A model generated the notes under the pieces. The model was not told the origin of the DNA. It ran no database searches and saw nothing but the letters and a program-made list of their open reading frames with translations. Positions 22,600 to 33,325 of a stretch of 64,000 nt of DNA are shown here, one piece after another. A program made the translations under genes and the position numbers. The stretch comes from Benincasa hispida (lineage: Eukaryota > Streptophyta > Magnoliopsida > Cucurbitales > Cucurbitaceae), in the NCBI RefSeq assembly GCF_009727055.1, contig NC_052350.1, forward strand, positions 34,248,172 to 34,312,171. The letters run 5' to 3'. How positions within the stretch are numbered: the first letter of the stretch is position 1; every line of letters starts with the position of its first letter.

Positions 22600-25500
22600 A
22601 TGTGTGAACTTTAAGATTTCTATTTTCCTTTACTCAACTTTGTCTCTGATGAAATGATACTTTATATCAATGTGTTTGTTTCTAGTGTGGTATTGTAGAT
22701 TTTGAGATAAATGTATAACACATTGGTTGTCACGGTAGAGTCTTACCACTGTTTGACTTAATCCAAAGTCTTTCAGCAATCCCTTAAGCCACAATACCTC
22801 TATGACTGCTTCAGTTAGTGTCATATACTCAGCTTTTGTTGTAGATAAAACCATTATAGGTTGTAGTGTGGCTTTCTAGCTGATTAGATTTGGATCATAA
22901 AGGAATAGATAGCCTGTTAGGGACCTCCTTTTATCTAAATCACCATCATAGTCAGCATCCACATATCCATATAATTCTAAGTGTGGTTCAGCTGATTTTT
23001 GGTAGACTAGTCTTAAGTTCTTAGACAAGTATCTTAAGATCTCTTTAGTAACCTCTCAGTGTCTTTTATCTGGCTTACACATATACCTACTAACAAGGCT
23101 AGCTGAGTATGAGAGATCACGTCTAGTAGAAATCATTAAATACATTAGACTTCCGATTGCCTGACTATATGGTATAACAGATATCTTTTTTTGATGTTCT
23201 AGGTCAGAATCTTTATGAGAGTTGGTTAAGGATAACTTGAAGTGTTGAGCAATAGGCAAGCTTACAGGATTAGTATTACTTAGGTTGAACCTTTTTAGGA
23301 TCTTCTCACAGTAGTTAGACTGGTTGATGCTTAAGATAGACTCCTCCTTGTTCCTTAGGATCTCAATCCCTAGAAATTTGCTTACTTCTCCCAAGTTCTT
23401 CATGTAACTCTCTAACATACCATCCACATATATGAGTAAGTAAATCTTGTCCTTATAGGAGCTTGTATTTACATAAACACATATGTCAAAGGAACTTCTT
23501 TTGAATCCAATGCTAGATATATAGTTACTGAACCTTCTATACTAATACCTAGGTGATTGTTTTAGCCCATAGATTGACTTGTTGAGTAAGCAATAAAGAG
23601 TTTTTTCCTTTAACTTCAAATCCCTTAGGTTGCAACATGTAGATTGTCTCTTCTAGATATTCATGAAGGAAGGTAGTTTTCACATCTAATTGATACAATT
23701 CTAAGTTATTTTGAGCAACCAAGGATAAGAGAAGTCTTATAGAAGTTTGTTTGAAACTGGAGAGAAAATCTCTAAGTAGTCTATTCCTTCCCTTTGTGTA
23801 AAACCCCTTTGCAACCAACCTTTCCTTATACATAGGTTTTTGATCACATGATGCACCTTCTTTTAAGTTTGAAAACCCATTTGGAAGCAACTAGTTTATA
23901 ACCCTTAGGTAGAGGAGCTAAAAACCAAGTATCATTCACATTTAGTGAATGCTTTTCCTCATTCATGGCTTCTATCCAATCCCTTGTATTAGAACAACTT
24001 GTTGCTTCTTCAAATGTTGTTGATTCTTAGTCAATAGAAGCCACAACAACATTTAGAACTAAATTCATATAGTTCATTTTAGTATATCTTGTTGAAAGAA
24101 TAATGGTTCTCCTTTTTCTATCTCTAGCTAAGACATACTGACTCAAGTCTGGCTACTCATTAACAGTCTCCTCTTGTTCCCCTGCATCTTCCTCAACTTT
24201 TCCTGTGTCACTAAGTAAGTTAAGTTATGTTGGTTGCTCAGTAGTTAACTCCACCTCAATTCCTGTGGTAGATATCTCAGCTTCATCCTTAAGTCTCTTA
24301 TCCTTTTTCATAAACGTCTTCTCTTCACTAAAGGTGATGTCTCTACTAATTATGAACTTCGTCTCTATTGAATGTCACATTTTAAATCCTTTGACACCCT
24401 CTGTAAAGCCTACAAACATGCACTTAACAGCTCTGGCTTTCAACTTTCTTTATTTTGGTGAACAAACCATACACACCCAAAAATCTTAAGGTTGTCTAGA
24501 TTATGAGGATGATTAGTTCACTTCTCCTCCAGTGTAAACAACCCTAGAGATGTGTGAGGGCACCTATTCAAGGTATAAATAGTGTAGGCTGCAGCTTTTA
24601 CCCAAAAGTTTTCACTTAGGATAGCATCAGAAAGTAAACATCTTACCCTTTCCATTATAGTTATGTTTAACCTCTCAACAACCCTATTCTGTTGAGGTGT
24701 GTACCTCATAAGCCTATGCCTAGTTATATCATTCTCACTAAAGTATTTGTCAAATTCCTCATTACAAAATTCAAGCCCATTGTCAGTTCTAAATTATTTT
24801 AACCTTTTAGATGTTTTTGTTTCTATCATAGCTTTCCATTCTTTAAACTTCCCAAAGATTTAGTCCTTAGTTTTAAGGTATCCAACTCTTTCTAGAAAAA
24901 TCATCTATTAAGGTTAGAAAATACCTTGAACCACTAAGGCTTGGTGTAGGAGATGGTTCCCATAGGTCAAAATGAACATAGTCCAATATTCCTTTGGTGG
25001 TTTGTTGAGATTTTGTGAAGCTCTGACTGGTAGCTTTTCCTAAAATATAGTTTACATATGGAAAGATGCTCACTGATCCCTTTGGGCAGTATACCCTGTT
25101 TAGACAGTGCTTGCATCCCTTTTGCACTGATATGGGATAGTCGTTTATGCCATAAGTCTACCTCTGTCAAGTTTGCTGCTGAAACAGTGTAGGCACTAGT
25201 CATCATCTCTATTCCTTGTACTATATAGAGATAAAACTTTTTCACCAACCAACACTACCTTAGAATCCTTAATCACTTCTAGGATTCCGTCATTTCCTCT
25301 ACACTTACACCCAATGGAGTCAAGCATGCCCAAAGATATTAAATTTCTCTTGAGTAAAGATACATGTCTCACATTTCTGAGAAATTTGATTGATCCATCC
25401 TTTAGCTTTAAGGATACTGAACCAACCACTTTGATTTTGTAGGCTTCATTATTCCCCATGCACACAGATTCTCCATCCACATCCTTATAGATTCTCTGCC

Positions 25501-25975
25501 ATATTTCAAGGCATTCTTTACCTCTTTATAGCCTTTGTGTAGATAGTTCAACAAAACAAAGGCTTCATTCTCATTGCCAATCTTTTCCCCAATGCTCTTG
25601 AACTTAGAATCCTTTTAAACTCATCCAAATTGTCTAATAGTGTTTTAGCAGAATCCATCTTAAATGTGAAGAACTTTTCCCTTAAAAACATCTTGTTAAG
25701 TAGATCCTTAGTTGCATAGAGACCTTCCAGCTTGACCCACATTTTGTATGCCATGTCTTGATCGATCAGTTGTCTTAAGATGCTATCACTGAGATTAAGA
25801 ACTAAAGTTCCATAGACAATAAATTTCATATCTTCCCTTTCTTGAGCTGTTAACGTAGGTGGCATCAATGGGTCTAAAAGGGCTTTATGAACTCTCTGTT
25901 GTCCAAGAATAGTCTTGATTAACCAAAATTACTCTTTCCATCAAACTTTTCTATCTCAAATCTAGCAACAGCCAT
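22600..25975 (-). pseudogene. Copia J gag-pol polyprotein, degenerate
   Basis: Read from 25975 downward. Gag: start MAVARFEIEKFDG, UBN2-type gag at 25548-25868. Protease/GAG-pre-integrase part: 25196-25480 (LRNVRHVSLLKRNLISLGML), then DLWHKRLSHISAKGMQAL. Integrase core: about 24890-25020 (ILDYVHFDLWEPSP, YFLTLIDDFSRKSW) and 24518-24709 (YTPQQNRVVERLNITIMER). RT: 23549-23890 (LYQLDVKTTFLHEYLEETIY) to 23056-23427. RNase H: 22630-22854 (STTKAEYMTLTEAV, RNKHIDIKYHFIRD). The zinc knuckle between gag and protease is missing. The RT catalytic motif reads YVDG at 23419-23430 instead of YVDD. Stops and frameshifts are frequent, so it is inactive. Confidence 0.88.
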
Positions 25976-26057
25976 CACTGATCTGGAAAGAATGTCGAGA
26001 ACGGTTTTCTTAAGTATCTTGATGCTTCAAGAATGTTGATCTTGATGATCTTTAAAT

Positions 26058-26069
26058 GCTCTGATACCA
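26058..26069 (-). promoter_or_regulatory. Primer-binding site of copia J
   Basis: tggtatcagagc on the minus strand is the exact 12-base complement of the 3' end of plant initiator tRNA-Met, used by most copia elements. It lies 8 bases inside the 5' LTR end at 26078. Confidence 0.9.
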
Positions 26070-26077
26070 AATTTTTT

Positions 26078-26680
26078 TGGATTATACTATCTTTTCTAAG
26101 CCCAATTAATCAAGATCAATCCTAAGATGGTGAAGAAATAGCTGAGGAAGGCTCTGTTAAATCCTCGATGTGTAGATACTCAATACTCGATGAGTTTCTA
26201 CTCGTTACTCAATGGAATTTTCCTTCTATCCTCGATGAGTTTCTGTTCTTCGCTTGATGGAACTCGAAAAGTGTTTATCATTACTCGATTCTACTCAATA
26301 AGTATTAATCTTTAATCGAAGCAACTCAAAGATGGAAATTCTTGACTCGATGCTACTCGATACTGTGAAAATGTTATGATTTGATAATAAGATCGTGTTT
26401 TGATTGATTTGTAGAGAAGCAGATGAAGAGAAGAAGAAGAAACACACAGAGTTACATGGTTCAGCCAATAAGCCTACGTCCACAGAAAGATTCACTTTAT
26501 TTCTCACTTGAAGATTGCTTACAGCAGTTTTGTGTACAGAAATAAAAGATAGAAAGTACGATGATTATCTTTTGTGTTTTAATCAGTGGTATTTATAACA
26601 CATACCATCTGACATTACAAGATAAAGTTAGTTATGTAAACTAAACTAGCTGAAATGTTATTTGAGTCACGGTTTTTACA
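26078..26680 (-). repeat. 5' LTR of copia J
   Basis: This is a 603-bp LTR starting on the minus strand with tgtaaaaacc and ending tataatcca beside the primer site. It carries the same ctcgat-rich segment as the left LTR. Its outer edge abuts the continuation of the jasmonate-protein-like gene. Confidence 0.88.
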
Positions 26681-26877
26681 CTCTATAAGCCATGCCTCAA
26701 TATGAAGGAAAAAACAATAACATGTCGAGATAGAGCATATGTAGCACTTAATATGAAGAATGCTCAAAGTAAGGACATAAATCCTCGACAATATGTAGAA
26801 AAATTAAGGGAACGATGGGGACATGGAGTAGCTACTCTTTGCTTAATGTATAATGCTACTGACGATACCATAACATA
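26681..26877 (+). pseudogene. 23 kDa jasmonate-induced protein-like gene, middle fragment
   Basis: After the copia J LTR the gene resumes with act cta taa gcc atg cct caa (T-L-stop-A-M-P-Q), where the family has a Thr-Leu-Lys-Ala-Met-Pro-like segment; Lys seems to have become a stop. One extra A in the run at 26708-26713 then shifts the frame. From 26702 the frame reads TITCRDRAYVALNMKNAQ, then INPRQYVEKLRERWGHG, VATLCLMYNATDDTITYV. This matches the conserved core of the family (RDRA.VAL.MKNA ... TLC..YNATGDT). The fragment ends at a second insertion, solo LTR A at 26878. What follows that LTR (gttggcacg at 28681) could encode V-G-T, as expected next in the protein. The family name is from recall; the split-gene structure is read directly. 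Confidence 0.65.
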
Positions 26878-28675
26878 TGTGTTGAGAATGTCCTAGAACT
26901 CGCAGTTCGAGTTAAACATTTTATTTATCAATAATAATAAATTGATGATTTTGCATCTTATTATGAAAATCCAACAAACATATTGATGGCTATAGTCTGA
27001 ATACTATAACTTTATGTAGTGACATAAATAGGATCAAGTTAACGTTATATAGCCTAAATAGTCTAATAAGTATATGGATCATATTGGGTATCTCATCCTG
27101 GTAACACTATTGGATGCGACCCACTCTGTAGTTGTTACAAGAAGCTGTAAAGTACTATAAATGATGTGATCCACAGATCGTTCATGTTAATACATGTGAG
27201 TGGAAGCATCCTATGCAATGAGTTTGCGTATAGACTGGACCGCGAAAATAGTCACTTTTCTTTATAACGACCGTTTACTGTTAAAACTGACTATTTCATT
27301 TATTAACATAATCTAGGTTAACTCGATTTTAATCTTGAGCTAGCTATGAACTCTTGTTTGTTCAGGATTATCCTTTGATCTACAAACGGTGAGAGTAGTC
27401 CAACAGCACTGCTCAATAAGCTTCCCATTTTGGGATAAGATCGGATGAATAGTTGGGAACATATCCCTGCAAGATGGAACTCACTCCTACCTGATTTAGC
27501 ATTAGCAGATAGGTTGTTCTCTTAATTATTGATTCCAGGTCTTGAACAATAGGGACCTCGCCTTCTCATGATAGAGAAAGGACTTGATTCATAGTTGTTA
27601 TGAATTAGAATTGTTCATTAGAGGGTCAGTGAGAACTTCAGGAACAAGATGTATTCACAGGGTTAAAACGGTTATCTTGACCTATATGTGATTACGAACA
27701 ACCTATGAAGAATCGACTTACTGATTATGGTTATATAAAGTGGACATAATATATATCTACAGTGAGGGGAGTTCAACTATGGGCTATAGTAGAGTGACCC
27801 ATTAGTTAACGAATGGGGGTTAGATCGGTCTAATGAGTTTAGCCGATTAATCTCGGATCAGTGGAGCCCATGATCTGTAGGTCCGCGAGGTCCCCCTACT
27901 AACTCGTAAATGGTTAAGCTTTAGAGTAGCTTGAGAAATTAATTTGAAACATTCAAATTAAAATTAAACGGAATAAGATAATATATATTTAAATATGATT
28001 GAAATATATGAAGATGGATTTGTGCAAAAACTTAATTTAATATTTGATATTAAATTAATTAGTATTATTTAAAAATTAATTAAATTTTCAGTTTTTAAAA
28101 TCAAAATGGATTTTGAAATCAAATTTTGATTTTGAGAAAAATTGGAAAATTGAAATCATGCACAAAATAGAATTTCAAGGATTTCCATTATCATCTTCTT
28201 CATGCTCTCACAAAACCCATTTTCTCTCCTTCATTAACTCCAAGCATGAGCTGCAAGTCATGCAGAATTCTTCTTTGCATCTTCACCTGCAATAAATAAA
28301 GAAGAATGGAGTGATTTTGAAGCATGCATTCTATAGAAATTTGAGAGAAAATTTCGGCAGGAAGAAAGAGTTCTTCGAGTGAGTATTGTTGTGAGCTTCT
28401 CCTTGCGTTTACATTGCTTCAAGGTGTTCTTGAGTCCCACAACTCGGTCTAAAGCTCCAAGAGGATAGTGGGGAAGATCTTGAGGTGGTTCGCGGTGATC
28501 TTTGGAGAAGACTGTTGCTGATTGATTGAGATCTTAAAGAGTTCTACAAAAGTATGATCTAAAACCCTCTTATTTAGATGAGCTTTCTTTAGTTTCTGCC
28601 AAAATTAGTGAATTTGAATGCTTATTGATCCTTGTTACTTCTGCTGCATGTTATTATCTTCCAATATGATTGTGA
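26878..28675 (+). mobile_element. Solo LTR, family A, inserted in the same gene
   Basis: The LTR begins tgtgttgagaatgtcctaga, equivalent to the family-A tip tgttgggaatgtcctaaaac on the minus strand at 38253. It runs through all family-A landmarks (tcactttt, gttcattagagggtcag, gtccccctactaactcgtaa). The five bases acata occur on both sides (26873-26877 and 28676-28680) and are the likely target duplication, although the LTR then ends in tgtga rather than the usual ...ca. No internal region is present. The open frames inside are not taken as genes. Confidence 0.75.
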
Positions 28676-28686
28676 ACATAGTTGGC

Positions 28687-29060
28687 ACGTGTGCGTGTGC
28701 TGTGTGTGTGTGTGCGCGCGTGTGCGTGCATGTGTGTGCGTACGTGTGTGTGCGCGTGTGTGTGCGTGTGTGTGTGCGTGTGTGTATGCATGCGTGTGCG
28801 TGTGCGTGCGCGCACGTGTGCGTGTGCGTGTGTGCATGCGTGTGTGCGTGTGTTCGTGCGTGTGTGCGTGTGTGTGCATGCGCATGCATGCGTGTGTGCA
28901 TGCGTGTGTTCGTGCATGTGTTCGTGTGTGCGTGTGTGTGCATGCACATGCATGCGTGTGTGCGTGAGCGTGTGCGTGTGTATGTGTGTATGTGTGTGTG
29001 CGCGCGTACGTATGTGTGTGTGTGCGCGCACGTGCGCTTTTGTGCGTGCGTGTGTGTGTG
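28687..29060. repeat. Compound (TG/CG/CATG)n microsatellite, 374 bp
   Basis: An uninterrupted alternating purine-pyrimidine tract of tgtg, tgcg, gcgc and gcatgc words. All six frames are open through it, which produces Cys-Val or His-Thr repeats that are not proteins. Alternating Pu-Py DNA of this kind can adopt Z-form. It begins a few bases after the acata duplication of the solo LTR. Confidence 0.95.
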
Positions 29061-29515
29061 AAGTTTGATCATGTACTATGAAATATTGGATAGAATATAT
29101 GGTGAAAAAAAACATGCTTAATTAAATTACCATATTTTTGTCTCTATACTTTAGAGTTGGTTTAATTTTAGTCATTATATAATTTAATTTCAAATTTTAG
29201 TTCATATAATTTTAACAAATCTCAGTCTCTCAAAATATAATTTATCCAAGTTGGTTAAATAATAACAATAACTTTGATATGAGGAGAAAGAATGTTTAAA
29301 AAAAATGAAATTTGACAATAAACTAGCAAAAGGACAAAATACAAATATTTAGTGAGGAATTAAAATTAAACAAATGAAGAGACAATTATTAAAACTCAAC
29401 AACTTTTAGAATACAGAACCAAAGTAATATTTTATGGAAAAAAATTTAATTGTCTCAAATATTTTATTTTCTAAATGAGTTATTCAAATTGTGGTCTATT
29501 CTTATAGATAAGATT
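29061..29515. other. AT-rich intergenic DNA
   Basis: No gene. The wording at 29130-29300 (tctctatactttagagtt, tttagttcatataatttt, tcagtctctcaaaata) parallels 450-640, suggesting a shared dispersed repeat. Confidence 0.4.
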
Positions 29516-29516
29516 A

Positions 29517-29720
29517 AGGACCCGTTTGGATTGATTAGAGAAGAAAGTATTTTCTTTATAAAAAAATTATTTTTATTTAAACACTTTTGATTAAAAAAAA
29601 AGTGTTTAAAATACACTTTAAATATGCTTTAAAAACTATTTTGAGTGGCTATCAAACATTCATATTTGTTCCAAAATGACTTGTTTTTTAAATTAAACAC
29701 TTAGAAAAATTTAGTGCATG
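29517..29720. mobile_element. Possible MITE end (ggacccgtttggattgatt)
   Basis: ggacccgtttggattgatta followed by poly-A/T-rich aaaacactttt-type words and gtggctatcaaac resembles the end of small non-autonomous DNA transposons common in plants. No matching inverted end or target duplication was found. Confidence 0.35.
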
Positions 29721-29727
29721 ATAAAAA

Positions 29728-29905
29728 TAGAGAGTTGAGTTAAGTTGAATTGGTAATTAATCTAGAGAGTTAAATTGTGTGTATTTGTTGTGTAGAGTTG
29801 AGTTGAGTTGGTAATTATTGTCTGTATTTGGTGTATAGAGTTGAGTTGAGTTAAGTTTGGAAGTCTTTGTTTGAGTGCAGAGTTGAGTTGAGTTGAGTTA
29901 GGATA
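29728..29905 (+). repeat. gagttgagttgagtt-rich repeat, about 60-bp period
   Basis: Three imperfect units are built on tagagttgagttgagtt, with spacers such as ggtaattattgtctgtattt. Such runs are frequent inside Harbinger-type MITEs in cucurbits (recall). The decayed Harbinger genes start about 500 bp to the right. Confidence 0.6.
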
Positions 29906-30421
29906 TATGATGCAGTTTTTGTAAATGAGATTTTTTTTTTTTTTTTTTGCTTTACTATTGTTGATTAATTTTCAACTATACACTTATTTTCTCAAATCTT
30001 TTGTGATATAAACTGGACAATCTCAATTTTTTATCTCAATTTGTAAAAAATAACAGATTATTTTCAATGAATTCTTTTCAAAAACTGTAATAATTTTAAT
30101 TCTCTTCGATATGTAAAACATACCACCAAAATACATATCATATTGTTACTCAATTACTAAAGAATTGGTATACTGTATGTATGTATATTGCATCTTGCTA
30201 ACTGAACATTATTATTTTACATATTGTACACATGAACTTGAATAACTAGATAACTTAACAGTTTATGTTCATATAATATGGATCGTATATCTAGAACTGA
30301 AATTGTACATAGAATATTACTTTCCATTTCATCATGATGGTGAGAATGTGATAGTGTAGTACAGTAACATTGTTCTGAACATCACAAAAATAATATCAAC
30401 CAACCGAACGTGTGGCTGTTT

Positions 30422-31580
30422 TTAAAAAAAAATCACAAAATATATGTTTTCAAGTTGAAATATTAGGTGGTTAGTCCAGTGGGTCCGAGCAAATAAGCGT
30501 GTGCAGTACCATAGCCGATTATCTTCTGGTACGACTAGGAAGTCTGTTTTTTGTATGTTCGTGTCAATTATATCGATTAGGTCACATCTATCATCCTCAG
30601 TGAGCCCTTCAATACAAAATATGGCCTGAACTACCTCCGTTCGACGTCCAAATTCCATCTCATATTTCTCGACTTGCCATGCAACGAGTCTGCCCATGTG
30701 CACTAACTGCATATCAACTGTTGATCGCATGATGCCAATCATTTCATTCTGGAATGTGAGTCGTTTCCTCTTACTCCCTTTGGATGGCTCCACTGATAGG
30801 CTTGTTCTGCTAGTAGAAATATTTGGTACACTTGTTCTCCCCGTGGACATATCTACTTGATCTTCTTACATTACATCCTCAAGTAGTTGGGTTTGCTCAT
30901 TATCAGGGGTAGGGTATCCTTGCGATCTTAGCCGAATCTCGTCTTCCATTTTTCGAAACAAATTTGATGCCATCACCACTGGGGGCTCGCAATAGTGCCC
31001 ATTTGCTCTGTCCTTCCCAAATACACTTAATAGTTTATCGTAATGCGGGAATGGCTTGTTCCACAATCCCATCGTGTTAGGATGGCACTGCGTTCATATA
31101 TGGAAGCAATATTAGAAATTATACAAAAATAGGTACAATGTACATTGTTTAATATTTTAAAAAACGTAAACAAAGACGTCGAAGATCTTCCTATCCACCT
31201 GAATGCACTTGAAATTCTCGTTCCATCCGAACCCTGATTGATTTAACATTTTTGTTACTGCCAAATATTGTTTCTTAAAACTTCTAATCTTGCATTCGAT
31301 GATATTCTGTTTTACCCACACCTAGGAAACTTCTCCTCATTTTTCTCTTCAAGTGTTGTAAATATCCCGCCGAAAGGTCCCATTGTCGGACTTCCAACCA
31401 AACTCCACCATAGAGGTTAGGGCATTCACGAACCCAGTATCCTCGGCTTTTGTCCATGTGTTTTTCAATCTTTTTCCATCGTTTGCCATTCTTATTCATT
31501 ACGTCATAAAGACATTGTTTAAAATTAAATAGCTTCGTGCGGCATGTTAAAAAATAAAAAACTAAAACCATAAAGTCAAA
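30422..31580 (-). pseudogene. Myb/SANT-like partner protein of a PIF/Harbinger transposon
   Basis: PIF/Harbinger transposons carry a second gene for a Myb/SANT-like DNA-binding protein that helps the transposase. Here the SANT-like part lies at about 31400-31540 (QCLYDVMNKNGKRWKKIEKH), followed by decayed sequence. From 31072 a long frame continues with GLWNKPFPHYDKLLSVFGKD, the conserved central motif of this plant family, and an acidic segment to 30866. A single in-frame TAA near 30863 interrupts it. The same frame then runs on from 30850 to 30422 with a basic KGSKRKR patch and a C-terminal domain (GLTEDDRCDLIDII). Upstream on the same strand is the transposase remnant. The N-terminal part has several stops; the C-terminal half is well preserved. 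Confidence 0.7.
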
Positions 31581-31699
31581 TAATAAAATTAAAAATGTTA
31601 AAAATGTTCATGAAAGAAACATAATCATGACCTTTGCCATTGGGAAAACATTTCGGTAGCTAGATCATCTTTAAATTAGATCCATTCATCTGAGGTCTC

Positions 31700-32954
31700 A
31701 ATGAATTAAATATTCTCTCCCTCTGTAACAGCAAAAGAAGAATTCTCGTCCAACGAATCATCAAGTGAAGCATCGATGCGCATCTCCCTTGTGATTAATT
31801 TTTGAATGAGGCAACACACAGTTATCGTTCGACATTGGACCTGTACCGAGTATAAGGATTTGCCCCTAAGAATTTTCCATCGGCTCTTCAATAGTCTAAA
31901 TGCTAGCTCGATAACATTTCTTGCTGCCGAATGCTTCATGTTGAAGACTCAATGTTGTCGTTACCCGCACCACACCAGTCTTAGAGATGGTAGCATTCCC
32001 CTCTATACGGAGCCAAAAATCCTTCAACATCAGGGTACCAAACATCACACAGATAGTAGTACTCTATACCATTTTTATGATTGTAATACATGTCTATTAG
32101 TAGAATAACTGAAGGTTGCTTATGTACATGAGTGATTCTTATACCCTTGGGAACCATCAACCTGTGTGGTCGCACAACTGTAACCTCAGGACCCTAGAGT
32201 CAGCGGTTGAGCCCTCCTAGCCTGGTATAATGAAGATGAATTCTTCGTTATGCTTGCATACCGCAAGAACATTTTTGGCGATTTCTCTCTTCCTCGTTCT
32301 ATATCGTGGTCAATCTATGGCACTGACATTCACTTTCACATATGTGTCGTCCAATGCACTCAGGCAATTCTGTTGAAATTGTTTAATCATGATAATTTGA
32401 GAAGATGTCAGCATAATTTATTTCGGATGCATTAATAAAATGGTATTGGAACATTTTTTTCTACCTTAAATTATTTCTATCGTCCATCGGTACATGCACT
32501 TGTAACTGGTTCGAGGGTTTTCAACAATATTATCTGTAGTTGTATTACTGCTCTAAAAACTGCATTGAAATATTTTGAAAACCATCTCACCTAATTTCAA
32601 GAACTGGGTGTTTACTACTCTATTCTTCACATCATGAGCAAGAATATGTAGGAACATTGCCACCACCTCTTCAATACCAACACATCTACCTGGCTCCAAG
32701 CATCCCACCATTCGAATCATGTTGCACAAAATCATAAACATCCTTACATCCATTTGAATACTCTCACGACACGCCAAGTCACTCTCCTAAATGAGGCGGA
32801 AGAATATCAATTTTCGAATGCAGTGTCTAAAGTTCGCTAGTTATTGTTCTATCCTTCTATTATTGTTAAGCAGCGTTGCCAAAGTGAAGAACGATTGTCT
32901 TTGGGACTCAGTAATCCTTGTTATGATTTTAAACAGTTCTTGAATATTCTCCAT
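31700..32954 (-). pseudogene. PIF/Harbinger transposase (DDE_Tnp_4 family), degenerate
   Basis: The likely start is the ATG at 32954 (MENIQELFKIITRITESQRQ). The N-terminal helix-turn-helix-like part lies at 32553-32777 (IQMDVRMFMILCNMIRMVGC, VEEVVAMFLHILAH-type). The catalytic core follows, with the first Asp in a LDDTYVKVNVSAID-like segment (about 32340), RYRTRKREIAKNVLAVC (about 32290), YYLCDVWYPDVEGFLAPYRG with the second Asp (about 32000-32060; the usual motif is CDAGY) and ARNVIELAFRLLKSRW with the Glu (about 31900). All three DDE positions are recognisable, but stops and frameshifts separate the pieces. The partner gene follows downstream at 31580-30422. No flanking inverted repeats or 3-bp target duplication could be fixed. 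Confidence 0.85.
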
Positions 32955-33057
32955 CTTACTTGGCTAATGGACGAAGTATGTAGAGCCTGAAAGGATGAAC
33001 TACATTTAGAATTAGTGAACTTGGGTTTAAAATGACAAATCATGAAAACTAAAAACA

Positions 33058-33325
33058 TCACTCATATCTGACTATCCCGAGCCAAGTATACATTACAACC
33101 ATCCCAAAAAAGAAGCCAATTACAGTTGCAATAGTTGTACTACATTGTCCTACACCCTGGTTACTAACTTGTCCAATGTGCAATGTACTGTAAGACCTAT
33201 ACACATGCTCTGCTTCATCGAATGTTTCATACGACTTGTATAATGCCCCCTTATACTCACTCACTTGTCCATGACATTCGTGCTAGGATAAGTAGATCCT
33301 TGGGTTACAACAAATGAAAATGACA
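33058..33325 (-). pseudogene. RNase H1 N-terminal (viroplasmin-like) domain fragment
   Basis: On the minus strand a segment reads RIYLS-stop-HECHGQVSEYK, then GALYKSYETFDEAEHVY. It fits the small RNase H1 N-terminal domain (PF01693), which binds RNA-DNA hybrids; the usual Trp is replaced by a TAG stop. The frame then runs into an unrelated tail ending at 33058. It lies just upstream of the Harbinger transposase on the same strand. Whether it was part of that element or of another gene cannot be told from this window. Confidence 0.6.

Larger units (their letters stand above)
21851..26680 (-). mobile_element. Ty1/copia retrotransposon J inserted in a gene
   Basis: This is a nearly complete copia element in minus orientation. 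The right (5') LTR is 26078-26680 and the left (3') LTR is 21851-22441. Both end on the right in cacggtttttaca, so on the minus strand each LTR starts tgtaaaaaccgtgactc. The primer-binding site tggtatcagagc lies just inside the 5' LTR. The outermost roughly 23 bases of the left LTR (tggattatactatcttttct in the right copy) are missing at the gene junction, and no target duplication is visible. The left end therefore suffered a small deletion. Gag, protease, integrase, RT and RNase H remnants lie between the LTRs. Confidence 0.85.

Noticed and set aside
28618..29115. Several overlapping open frames of 110-153 codons on both strands, Cys-Val or His-Thr rich
   Set aside because: They are translations of the TG/CG microsatellite, which lacks stop codons in all frames. 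There is no real protein composition or domain.
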